Positions 1-6,768 are shown, counted from the stretch's first letter. The stretch is 7,991 nucleotides of DNA from Acidobacteriaceae bacterium (GCA_031274845.1 JAISPN010000186.1:1-7991), one strand, 5' to 3'. Notes: a model not told the origin generated them from the letters alone. Numbers and translations are program-made.

Positions 1-2
1 CG

Positions 3-1598
3 TTTCGCATCCCGCGCGTGCTTGGCGGCAATTCCGGACAGGAGCTTGAACTCTCGGGTGACGAGATCGCGCACCTGACGCCAATCGCCGATGCGCTGCG
101 CATCCTGCGCGAGCTGCACCGGCAACGCAACTATCGCCCCGTGGCCGATACGATTGCGCGACTGCTCGAAACGACGCGCGCGCACATTGGCTTCATTCTT
201 CGTCCCGCCGGCGAACAGGTGCTCGCCAACGTGCTGCACGTCGCGGAGCTGGCGCGGCAGTACGAAGCGTCGGGCGGCATCTCGTTTCGCGGGTTCATCG
301 ACGAGTTGAAGATGGCCGCTGAATCCGAAGGCGCCGAGGCGCCGATTCTCGAAGAGAGCAGCGACGGCGTGCGGCTCATGACGGTGCACAAGGCGAAGGG
401 GCTCGAATTTCCGGTCGTCATTCTGGCGGATCTCACCTGCCGTCTCTCGCGCGATGATGCGAGCCGGTATACCGATGTGTCGCGCGGTTTCTGCGCGTTG
501 AAGCTGAGCGGGTGGGCGCCGCACGAACTGCACCTGCACGAGGCCGAGGAAGTGGCGCGCGATCGCGCCGAAGGGGTGCGCATTGCGTATGTGGCGGCGA
601 CGCGGGCGCGGGATCTGCTGGTCGTGCCAGCCGTTGGCGACGAGCCGTGGGAAGGTGGCTGGTTGTCGCCGCTTAGTCGCGCGCTCTATCCGGAGCTGGC
701 GTCACGTCGCAGCGCCGCCCGCGCCGAAGGCTGTCCGTCGTTCACGTCGAAGGACTCCGTGCTCGAACGTCCCAACGATGAACCCGCCTCGATCCGGACG
801 GTGTGCCCCGGCGCGCATCTCTTCGCCGCTGGATACGCTGTCGTCTGGTGGGACCCGACATCCGCGGGCGGCTTGACGCTCGATGCGACCGCGCCGCTGG
901 GCGTCCGTCGCCACGATCTCATCGTCAAGGATGTGCCGCGCGATGTCGTCGCTGACGGACGCGCGAACTACGACCGGTGGAAGCTGTCGCGTCACGAGGC
1001 GGTGGCGAGCGGGAGCGTGCCGTCGCTAGGCGTCAGCACCGCGCGCGAGTGGGCCGCAGAGAGCGCCGCCGACGAGGAGCAGGACGCGGTTGCGGAACTT
1101 CCGTCGGTGCCGCTCGCGATCGTCGATCTGTCGAGTGGAGATGCGGTGATGCACGTGGGCGGCGCGGCCTACGGTCTGCTCGTACACGCCGTCCTCGCGA
1201 AAGTGCCGTTCGACGCGGACGATTGTGTGCTCACGGCTGCGGCGGACGCCGAGGCGCGGATGCTCGGGCTGACCGATGACGCTGTTCGAATGTCGGTGGA
1301 GGCGGCGAAGCGGCTGCTCGGTCACGACCTCGGACGCCGCGCGGGCGCGGCACAGGCGCGCCGCCGCTGCCGGCGCGAGACAGCGGTTACCTGCACGATG
1401 CGCGACGGCCACCTTGTCGAGGGGATCGTCGATCTGGCGTTCGAGGAACAGGGTGTCTGGCACGTCGTCGACTTCAAAACCGATCGGGAGATCGACGAGG
1501 CAAGCGAGGAACGCTACCGGCGTCAGGTCGCGCTGTACGCCTCCGCCATTGCCCGAGCCACCGGAATGCCGGTGACAGGAACGATCGTCAAGCTGTAA
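3..1598 (+). CDS. addA: AddA/RecB-like ATP-dependent helicase-nuclease, C-terminal part (5' end outside window)
   Basis: This is the C-terminal part of a UvrD/Rep-family (SF1A) helicase fused to a PD-(D/E)XK nuclease, the architecture of AddA and RecB, which resect double-strand breaks for recombination. The frame is open from base 3, so the start and the Walker A half lie upstream. Counting from the GTG at 18, helicase motif V is seen at about 117-137 (TVHKAKGLEF) and motif VI at about 188-203 (YVAATRARDLLVV). The RecB-type nuclease follows a linker of about 180 residues. Its candidate active-site residues are His390 (GLLVHAVL), Asp472 (GIVDLAF), Asp485 and Lys487 (VVDFKTD), and Gln503/Tyr507 (RRQVALYA), so the nuclease looks intact. 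The protein ends about 20 residues after the QxxxY motif, as in AddA. An addB-like partner would be expected upstream but cannot be seen. The helicase-nuclease class is secure; AddA rather than another RecB-like protein is an inference. Confidence 0.88.
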   Translation, partial: FRIPRVLGGNSGQELELSGDEIAHLTPIADALRILRELHRQRNYRPVADTIARLLETTRAHIGFILRPAGEQVLANVLHVAELARQYEASGGISFRGFIDELKMAAESEGAEAPILEESSDGVRLMTVHKAKGLEFPVVILADLTCRLSRDDASRYTDVSRGFCALKLSGWAPHELHLHEAEEVARDRAEGVRIAYVAATRARDLLVVPAVGDEPWEGGWLSPLSRALYPELASRRSAARAEGCPSFTSKDSVLERPNDEPASIRTVCPGAHLFAAGYAVVWWDPTSAGGLTLDATAPLGVRRHDLIVKDVPRDVVADGRANYDRWKLSRHEAVASGSVPSLGVSTAREWAAESAADEEQDAVAELPSVPLAIVDLSSGDAVMHVGGAAYGLLVHAVLAKVPFDADDCVLTAAADAEARMLGLTDDAVRMSVEAAKRLLGHDLGRRAGAAQARRRCRRETAVTCTMRDGHLVEGIVDLAFEEQGVWHVVDFKTDREIDEASEERYRRQVALYASAIARATGMPVTGTIVKL

Positions 1599-1600
1599 TC

Positions 1601-1628
1601 GGTGAGCCTGCAGTGATGCAAGCTCACC
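1601..1628. terminator. Hairpin in the convergent gap, possible bidirectional terminator
   Basis: The 45 bp between the converging addA-like and M16 peptidase genes contain a perfect 7-bp inverted repeat, GGTGAGC (1601-1607) and GCTCACC (1622-1628). Inside it, after one C/A mismatch, TGCA (1609-1612) pairs with TGCA (1617-1620) around a GTGA loop of GNRA type. The result is a 28-nt stem-loop that folds equally well from either strand and begins 3 bp after the addA stop. No run of T follows on either side, so it is not a textbook intrinsic terminator. It may act with Rho, or protect the two mRNA 3' ends. Confidence 0.5.
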
Positions 1629-1643
1629 TATCACAGCGCTTTG

Positions 1644-4478
1644 TTATTTCTCTGGCATCAGCGTGACGATGGTGTAGCGGTCCATGGGGAAGTATTGCTT
1701 GAATGCGTTCTGGATCGCGGCGGCGGTGAGCGCGTCGATGCGCGTCGCGCGCGTGGGGATGTCGCTCGGGTTGCCGCCGATCAAATGCACCGTCGTCAGG
1801 CGTCCCATCCAGTCGTTGTTCTGTTTGAGCGCCGTTTCGTAGTCACGCCGCGCGCCTTCCTTGGCCTTCGACACGAGATCCTGCGAGGGGCCGTCGGCCT
1901 GGAGTTTCTTCACCTCGGTGAGCACGCGGTCGGCCATCGCGTCGATGTTCTCTGGCGCCGCGGCGAAGCTGACGGCGATGGAGCCGGCGCCGCGCTCTGG
2001 CGCGGACTGTTGCAGTCCCACTGACACCGTATAGGTCTGGCCGAGATCTTCGCGGAGCGAATCGCGCAGGATCGTTTGCAGGATCGTCGTCGCGGCGATG
2101 ACCCGCTCCTGCTCGTTTGGATCGAACGAGGGGTCGGCGTAGAAGCTGAGAAGCGTCTGGCTGCGCGGCTCCTGACCTTTTTGCACGCGCGCCTTGATGA
2201 CGCCGGTGGGGAAACGCAGGCCGGTATCCTTGTAGCTGGCGCTCTTTACGCCCGTTGACGGGAGTCCGCCGACGTAGCGCTGGAGCAGGGGAAGCGCGCT
2301 GTCGATCTGGAACGCGCCGACCATGAAGAACGTGAAGTCGGCCGCGTTCGAGAAGCGATCCTTGTAGAAGGCGACCATCTTCTGCCGATCGAGTTTTGGA
2401 AGGTCTTCGAGCGTGAGCGGTTTCGCCGTGTAGTGATTCGACGTGTTCACCTCGCTGACTTTTTCGCCGAAGACCTGACCGGGGTTGCGGCCGCGGTTAG
2501 CGAGCGAGGCTTCGAGTTGACGCTTCATCAGGACCAGCGAATCCGGATCGTCACCCGGCGCCACGAATTCCTGATAGAGGAGTTGAAGCCCCGTTTCGAG
2601 ATCCGCTGGTGAGGCGCTGCCGCTGATGCCGTGCGTGGCGCTGCGGATGTAGGGTGACGCGGACGCGAGCTTGCCGGCCAGCAGCTTCGTCAGATCGACG
2701 GCGCGGATGCCGTTCAGACCAGACAGGCCGATGTACTGCGTGGCGAAGCGCGCCTGCAGGTAGTCGTCGGGCGAGGCGAGCGACGCGCCGCCAAGCGAGT
2801 ACATGCTGAAGAGCACCTGATCGTTTTTGAAATCGGTCGGCTTGAGCCACGCTTCGACGCCATTCGAGAATTTCACGATCGTGACGCCGATGTCCGGCAG
2901 CTCACGCCGTGTTTCGATACGCGCCGGTGTCGGCAATTTCTCGATGAGCGGCTTCGTCGTGGTCTGGTCGTTCCACGGCGTAACCGATGCGCGTTCGCCA
3001 GCGGTGAGCGCCGCGCGCAGGTCGGCCTCGGTCGGTACGGGGACGCCCTCTTTCTGCGGCGTGACGGCCAGAATCACCTCGCCGTTGCCGCTGACTCTCG
3101 CCTTGGCGAGCGTCGTGACATCGTCCAGTGTGATGGCGGGGAGCAGTTGCTGCACCAGACGCCGCTCGTAGTCGATGCCCGGGCTTGGCTCGTCGTTGAG
3201 GACGTAGTTCAGATATTCCTGCGCGAACGAGGCGCTCTCGGTTTTGTCGCGTTCGTTGTAGGCGCGATCGTAGAACGCCATCAGCTCGCGCTTGGTGCGA
3301 TCGAACTCAGTTGCGGTGAAGCCAAACTGCAGGACGCGACGCGCTTCGACGTCGAGCGCGGTGAGCGCCGCCGGGATTTCGCCCTCCTTGGCGCGCGCGC
3401 TCAGTTGAAACGTGTCGACGGATGGGCCGAGCGAACCGCCGCCGCCACCAGCGGCGAGGAACTTCGCGTCTTTTGAGCGCGTCAGCTCGCCGAAGCGCGC
3501 GTTGAGCATCTGTGCAAAGAGGCTCTCGACGATGCTCCGGCGGTAGTCGCCGACGGTGTTGCTCGTCTCCGCCTTGCGCTTGCGCACGAGTTGCACGGAC
3601 GACTGCGTCACTTCCGGATCGGTCGTGACCTTGAACAGCGTCTCGGCGTGGAGCGGCACGGTCGTGTCGGGTGGCGTCTCTGCCGGCCGCCGCGCCGCGA
3701 GCGGACCAAAGGTCGTACGGATGCTCGCCTCGATCTCGTCCGGCTTGATGTCGCCGACCACGATGAGCGCCATGCGTTCGGGCCGGTACCAGGTGTCGTA
3801 GAAATCGCGCAGACGGGCGACGGGCGCGGTGCGGATGATGTCGGGTTTCCCGATCGGCAGCCGCTCGGCGTAGCGCGACTGGTAGTAGAGGATCGGCATC
3901 TGCTGATCGGAAATACGCGAGCCGGCGCCCAGCCGTCCGCGCCATTCCTCGATGACGACGCCCCGTTCCTTGTCGACCTCTTCCTGGGAGAGCGTCAGCC
4001 CGCCGGCGAAGTCGGACATCGCCAGGAGCCCCTTCGCGACGATCTCCGCGGAATCGCTCGGCAGATCGAGCATGTAGACCGTTTCATCGAAGCTCGTGTA
4101 GGCGTTGACGTGCGGACCGAGCCGAGCGCCGGTCGATTCGAAATACGACACCAGTTCGCCCGGTTTGAAGTGCGCGCTGCCGTTGAACGCCATGTGTTCG
4201 ATGAGGTGCGCGAGCCCTTGCTGGTCGTCGGCTTCGAAGAGCGACCCTGCCTTGACGGCGAGCCGCAACGACAGGCGCTTCTCGGGCCGCGCATTCTGGC
4301 GGACGAAGTAGCGCAGGCCGTTTGGCAACGTGCCGGTCTTGACCGCCGCGTCGAGCGGAATGACCTGGGTGAGCGGCAGCGCCGCAGGCGCAGGCGCCGG
4401 TGCCTGCGCGCCGCCAACAGCCACGAGAGAAACAATGCCGACGACCGCAAGACCGAATCGCTTGAGAGAAGCCATCAT
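1644..4478 (-). CDS. Secreted M16 family zinc metallopeptidase (PqqL/pitrilysin-like, full length)
   Basis: This is a complete M16 peptidase of 944 residues, close to the roughly 930 of E. coli PqqL, with active and inactive M16 halves in one chain. Counting from the ATG at 4478, residues 2-26 form a signal peptide (basic SLKR, then a hydrophobic stretch ending GGAQA). A short Ala/Pro linker follows. The inverted zinc motif HLIEH is at 91-95 (His91, Glu94 as base, His95), and the third ligand, Glu171, lies in KERGVVIEEW. WYRPERMALIVVGD at 230-243 is the usual M16 core strand. The C-terminal half carries the substrate-binding pair Arg809/Tyr816 (LREDLGQTYTV). All catalytic residues are present, so it should be active in the periplasm or outer envelope; its substrates are unknown. 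Longer starts at 4526 and 4577 exist, but they would bury the signal peptide behind about 16-33 polar residues. ATG 4475 is an equal alternative. No Shine-Dalgarno sequence precedes any of these starts. The gene is convergent with addA and divergent from the sulfur operon. Confidence 0.93.
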   Translation of the reverse strand: MMASLKRFGLAVVGIVSLVAVGGAQAPAPAPAALPLTQVIPLDAAVKTGTLPNGLRYFVRQNARPEKRLSLRLAVKAGSLFEADDQQGLAHLIEHMAFNGSAHFKPGELVSYFESTGARLGPHVNAYTSFDETVYMLDLPSDSAEIVAKGLLAMSDFAGGLTLSQEEVDKERGVVIEEWRGRLGAGSRISDQQMPILYYQSRYAERLPIGKPDIIRTAPVARLRDFYDTWYRPERMALIVVGDIKPDEIEASIRTTFGPLAARRPAETPPDTTVPLHAETLFKVTTDPEVTQSSVQLVRKRKAETSNTVGDYRRSIVESLFAQMLNARFGELTRSKDAKFLAAGGGGGSLGPSVDTFQLSARAKEGEIPAALTALDVEARRVLQFGFTATEFDRTKRELMAFYDRAYNERDKTESASFAQEYLNYVLNDEPSPGIDYERRLVQQLLPAITLDDVTTLAKARVSGNGEVILAVTPQKEGVPVPTEADLRAALTAGERASVTPWNDQTTTKPLIEKLPTPARIETRRELPDIGVTIVKFSNGVEAWLKPTDFKNDQVLFSMYSLGGASLASPDDYLQARFATQYIGLSGLNGIRAVDLTKLLAGKLASASPYIRSATHGISGSASPADLETGLQLLYQEFVAPGDDPDSLVLMKRQLEASLANRGRNPGQVFGEKVSEVNTSNHYTAKPLTLEDLPKLDRQKMVAFYKDRFSNAADFTFFMVGAFQIDSALPLLQRYVGGLPSTGVKSASYKDTGLRFPTGVIKARVQKGQEPRSQTLLSFYADPSFDPNEQERVIAATTILQTILRDSLREDLGQTYTVSVGLQQSAPERGAGSIAVSFAAAPENIDAMADRVLTEVKKLQADGPSQDLVSKAKEGARRDYETALKQNNDWMGRLTTVHLIGGNPSDIPTRATRIDALTAAAIQNAFKQYFPMDRYTIVTLMPEK

Positions 4479-4484
4479 GCGGGG

Positions 4485-4490
4485 ATTATA
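4485..4490 (-). promoter_or_regulatory. -10 box (TATAAT) of the M16 peptidase gene
   Basis: The minus strand reads a perfect TATAAT here, with only six bases (CCCCGC) between it and the ATG at 4478. A start of transcription about seven bases after a -10 box would fall on or next to that ATG, giving a leaderless mRNA. This agrees with the absence of a ribosome binding site. No good -35 hexamer is visible at 15-19 bp spacing; the best at 17 bp is CCGATG. It is also not a TGn extended -10. The box supports choosing 4478/4475 as the start over the longer forms. Confidence 0.5.
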
Positions 4491-4770
4491 CGGTGCCCCC
4501 TCATGTTCATCGGGTCGTCTGGTCATTGCGGGATTGTGATTGAGTGACCGAATAACCGGAAGACAGGTGGCGAGCATGAACTAAGGTTCTCGTAAGTGGC
4601 TGGTGGGAAACCCATCCCTGGGCGTTGGTGACGCGCCGATTGCTTGACTTTGCGCACGGCCCTTGAGGAAGATGGTTTGGTCTTGATGTCTTCCGCCTGT
4701 TCCTGTTGTTGTTCCTGTCTCGCGCGCGCCGCCTGTTGCTGCGCGTGTATGAGGCCGGCGACAGGCTGGT

Positions 4771-4871
4771 GAGAAGCTCCCCCCGATAAAGCACGTTTCC
4801 TGCGTTCCGCTTCTCTCCGAGTCAGTCGATCGGCGCCCCCGATTGGACGAGCAGGTTTCCGTGGAGAAGCG
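4771..4871 (+). promoter_or_regulatory. Candidate leader RNA switch upstream of the transporter gene
   Basis: GAGAAGC occurs at 4771-4777 and again at 4864-4870, and its reverse complement GCTTCTC lies between them at 4809-4815. The middle copy can pair with only one of the two at a time. Pairing with the downstream copy extends to nine pairs (4808-4816 with 4863-4871, one G-U) and would cover the GGAG at 4863-4866, the Shine-Dalgarno sequence of the small ORF at 4872. Pairing with the upstream copy would free it. Within the large loop a second stem can form: 4826-4833 with 4839-4846, eight pairs including two G-U, and a five-base loop. This matches no riboswitch consensus I know. Seven-base matches of this kind are expected about once by chance in a region this size, so the call is tentative. 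Confidence 0.3.
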
Positions 4872-4907
4872 ATGATGACGATCACACAAACGACCGGATT
4901 GCCGTGA
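4872..4907 (+). CDS. Possible 11-residue leader peptide coupled to the transporter gene
   Basis: A short frame ATG ATG ... TGA encodes MMTITQTTGLP. It is preceded by GGAG at 4863-4866, five bases before the first ATG and eight before the second, which is the best ribosome binding site in the leader. Its TGA (4905-4907) overlaps the transporter ATG (4907-4909) as TGATG, the arrangement of translationally coupled genes, and the transporter has no Shine-Dalgarno sequence of its own. A ribosome finishing this peptide could therefore restart on the transporter. The peptide is Thr-rich (four of eleven residues) and contains no Cys; one or two Met are at its start. That gives no obvious sulfur amino acid attenuation logic. 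It could be a chance frame. Confidence 0.3.
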   Translation: MMTITQTTGLP

Positions 4908-5800
4908 TGGATGCGCAGATGCTCGCGCTTGGCGCGATCACGCTGTTCGCCGCGACGATTAACGGCGCGCTTGGCTACGGGTTTTCGTCCATCACCGTGC
5001 CGCTCGCGCTGCTGTTCCTGTCGAACCGCGTGCTCAACCCGGCGCTCATCATCATCGAGGTGCCGCTCAACGCGTACGTCTTGTGGGTGAATCGCCGGGA
5101 GGTGGGCAGCGTCTGGCGCCGCTGCACGCCGATGATTGCGGGGCTCGTGCCGGGCGTGCTCATCGGCACGTTGATGGTGTCGCAGGTCAATCCCGACTGG
5201 CTGAAGCTCTGCACGTTCACGATCCTGCTGCCGCTGATTCTGTTGCAGGCGGCGGGCATCCGGCGTCAGGTCCGGTCGGAGCGTTCGGCCGGATTGGCAT
5301 TCGGAGCGGGCGTTGGCATCCTCTATTCCGTGACGACGATCTCAGGGCCGCCGTTGGCGATTGCGCTGAACAATCAAGGATTCGAGAAAAAGGAATTTCG
5401 CGCGGCGCTTGGACTCGTGCGGCTCGCCGAGTCGTCGATGACCGGGCTGTCGTACCTGATGTACGGCTTGTTCGCGCGCGAAAGCGCGGGGCTGGTGCCG
5501 TGGATTGTGCCGAGCGTCGCGCTCGGTGTGCCGCTCGGCGCGTTCCTGATTCAGCGGCTCAAGGCCGAGACGTTCCGCCGGCTCTGTATGAGCTTCGATG
5601 CGTGGATCGTGGCGTTCGGACTCTCGAAGCTGCTGCGTCCGCTGCGGATTGTCGAGAGCAATGCGGCATTCTTGTTGCTCGCCGGCGTCGTCGTGCTCGA
5701 TGCGTGGATGCTGTACCGCTTCTTCGCGGCTCAGGCGGAGGCAGAGAAGGCGCAGGCCGCCTCCGCGTCTGCCTCGATTGAGGTGAGGCGCTCCGATTAA
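4907..5800 (+). CDS. TauE/SafE (TSUP) family membrane transporter, probably sulfate or sulfite
   Basis: This is a multi-pass inner-membrane protein of 297 residues, a usual size for the TauE/SafE (TSUP) family, whose members move sulfite, sulfate, sulfoacetate or other organic anions. Hydrophobic segments lie at about 5-40 (probably two), 43-62, 74-93, 99-117, 128-150, 168-190, 196-216, 226-245 and 252-272. Family hallmarks are the N-terminal repeat with NGALGYGFSSITVP (19-32) and the second-repeat signature SVTTISGPPLAIALNNQGF (141-159). A hydrophilic Ala/Glu-rich tail follows from about 273. ATG 4907 is chosen because it overlaps the upstream leader stop as TGATG; GTG 4904 is one codon longer and ATG 4919 four codons shorter. 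The gene ends 8 bp before cysD on the same strand, so the likely cargo is a sulfur oxyanion. Import of sulfate, as proposed for the TSUP protein CysZ in the Corynebacterium glutamicum sulfate-reduction cluster, fits better here than export. Substrate and direction are inferred from context only. Confidence 0.88.
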   Translation: MDAQMLALGAITLFAATINGALGYGFSSITVPLALLFLSNRVLNPALIIIEVPLNAYVLWVNRREVGSVWRRCTPMIAGLVPGVLIGTLMVSQVNPDWLKLCTFTILLPLILLQAAGIRRQVRSERSAGLAFGAGVGILYSVTTISGPPLAIALNNQGFEKKEFRAALGLVRLAESSMTGLSYLMYGLFARESAGLVPWIVPSVALGVPLGAFLIQRLKAETFRRLCMSFDAWIVAFGLSKLLRPLRIVESNAAFLLLAGVVVLDAWMLYRFFAAQAEAEKAQAASASASIEVRRSD

Positions 5801-5808
5801 CGATTAGA

Positions 5809-6768
5809 ATGAACTATTCCTACGATTTGAATCCGATGTCACAGACGACTGAATTGACCGAGACCCGTTCGGCGACCGATCACCTGCGCGCGCTGGAGGC
5901 GGAAAGCATTCACATCATGCGCGAGGTGGTGGCCGAGTTCGAGCGGCCGGTCATGCTGTATTCGATCGGCAAAGACTCGTCGGTCCTGCTGCGGCTGGCG
6001 CAGAAGGCGTTCTATCCGGCGGCGATGCCGTTTCCGCTCCTGCACGTCGACACGACCTACAAGTTCCGCGAGATGATCGAGTTCCGCGATCGGTACGCCG
6101 CTGAAATCGGCGCGCGGCTCGTCGTCCACACGAACACCGAAGCGATTGCCGACGGGGTGCAGCCGTTTCTTGCCGGCACCAAGGCATGCTGCGGCGCGCT
6201 CAAGACGAAGGCGCTGCTCGAGGCGCTCGAGGCGGGGAAGTACGACGCCGCGTTTGGCGGCGCGCGCCGCGACGAGGAACGCTCGCGCGCGAAAGAGCGG
6301 ATCTTCTCGCTGCGCGACGAAAACGGGCAGTGGGACCCGAAGAATCAGCGTCCCGAGCTGTGGCAATTGCTGAACAGCCGCATCAAGCCGGGCGAGAGCA
6401 TCCGCGTCTTTCCGCTGTCGAACTGGACGGAAATCGATGTGTGGCGCTACATCCACCTCGAGGAGATTCCGGTCGTGCCGCTCTACTTCGCCAAGGAGCG
6501 CGAGATGATCGTGCGGGGCGACATGTTGATCTCGACCGAGCAGCCGTTCGTGCCGCTGATGCCGGGTGAGACGCCGCAGATGGTCAAGTGCCGGATGCGG
6601 TCGCTCGGCTGCTCGCCGTGCACGGGCGCGGTCCGGTCCGACGCCGATACGATTCCGCAGATCATTGAAGAACTCGTCGCGGCGAAAAACTCCGAGCGTC
6701 AGTTGCGCGTGATCGATCACGATCAGGACGGCTCGATGGAGCTCAAGAAGCGCGAGGGATACTTCTGA
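5809..6768 (+). CDS. cysD: Sulfate adenylyltransferase subunit 2 (ATP sulfurylase, CysD)
   Basis: CysD is the catalytic subunit of the CysDN ATP sulfurylase, which makes APS and pyrophosphate from ATP and sulfate in the cytoplasm as the first step of assimilatory sulfate reduction. It belongs to the PAPS-reductase-like adenine nucleotide alpha-hydrolase fold. The whole 319-residue protein matches the family: LRALEAESIHIMREV (26-40), the PP-loop SIGKDSS (52-58), FPLLHVDTTYKFREM (75-89), GGARRDEERSRAKER (150-164), FPLSNWTEIDVWRYI (201-215), LGCSPCTGAVRSDA (266-279) and the typical C-terminus GSMELKKREGYF. It is slightly longer than E. coli CysD (302 residues) because of its N-terminus. The ATG at 5836 (MSQTTEL...) is a credible shorter start. 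Neither ATG has a Shine-Dalgarno sequence, so translation may depend on coupling to the transporter gene 8 bp upstream. The stop overlaps the cysN start as TGATG. Confidence 0.97.
   Translation: MNYSYDLNPMSQTTELTETRSATDHLRALEAESIHIMREVVAEFERPVMLYSIGKDSSVLLRLAQKAFYPAAMPFPLLHVDTTYKFREMIEFRDRYAAEIGARLVVHTNTEAIADGVQPFLAGTKACCGALKTKALLEALEAGKYDAAFGGARRDEERSRAKERIFSLRDENGQWDPKNQRPELWQLLNSRIKPGESIRVFPLSNWTEIDVWRYIHLEEIPVVPLYFAKEREMIVRGDMLISTEQPFVPLMPGETPQMVKCRMRSLGCSPCTGAVRSDADTIPQIIEELVAAKNSERQLRVIDHDQDGSMELKKREGYF
6754..6758 (+). promoter_or_regulatory. Ribosome binding site of cysN (GAGGG)
   Basis: GAGGG lies inside the last codons of cysD, nine bases before the cysN ATG at 6768. It is purine-rich and well placed, and it supports this start together with the TGATG overlap of the cysD stop (6766-6768) and the cysN ATG (6768-6770). 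CysN would thus be translated both from its own site and by coupling, which suits subunits that form a complex. Confidence 0.55.

Larger units (their letters stand above)
4479..4906. other. Divergent intergenic region between the M16 peptidase and the sulfur operon
   Basis: About 430 bp separate the two divergent genes, and the sequence is visibly less GC-rich than the coding regions around it. Three overlapping minus-strand frames of 95-120 codons cross it, but they use rare codons (AGA, AGG, ATA, TTA), are Gln/Arg-rich low-complexity in the middle, and resemble nothing recognisable, so I do not call them genes. On the plus strand, TTGACT at 4644-4649 is a passable -35 hexamer, but the best -10 at 18 bp (GAAGAT, 4668-4673) matches only three of six positions. 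The operon promoter is therefore not located. A small hairpin, GGTGGG (4602-4607) with CCCATC (4611-4616), is present. The region 4682-4740 is rich in CCTGTT/CTGTTG repeats and includes a CG-alternating run near 4720-4730. Positions 4771-4907 hold the leader structures listed separately. Confidence 0.7.

Noticed and set aside
1026..1634. Minus-strand frame of 202 codons opposite the addA-like nuclease domain.
   Set aside because: The opposite strand encodes conserved nuclease motifs, and this frame shows no family resemblance.
3591..4547. Plus-strand open frame of 318 codons opposite the M16 peptidase.
   Set aside because: Shadow of GC-rich codons of the peptidase; the sense protein has all catalytic motifs, and the antisense translation is Arg/Asp/Val-rich without domain features.
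4602..4616. GGTGGG/CCCATC hairpin as a terminator or regulatory element.
   Set aside because: Six pairs with one wobble, a three-base loop and no T-run; easily a chance palindrome.
4644..4673. TTGACT with a downstream GAAGAT as a promoter for the transporter operon.
   Set aside because: The -10 candidate matches only three of six consensus bases at 18 bp spacing, too weak to call.
4523..4885. Minus-strand frame of 120 codons in the intergenic region (also overlapping frames of 95 and 102 codons).
   Set aside because: Rare codons unlike the neighbours, Gln/Arg low-complexity middle caused by a CCTGTT-rich stretch, no recognisable domain, and overlap with the M16 promoter.
4479..4906. SAM or other known sulfur riboswitch, tRNA or T-box in the region before the sulfur operon.
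   Set aside because: Read for the SAM-I core, T-box and tRNA arm sequences; none is present.
5839..6720. Minus-strand open frame of 293 codons opposite cysD.
   Set aside because: Antisense shadow; the sense strand is an unmistakable CysD, and the antisense product is Arg/Leu-rich without motifs.
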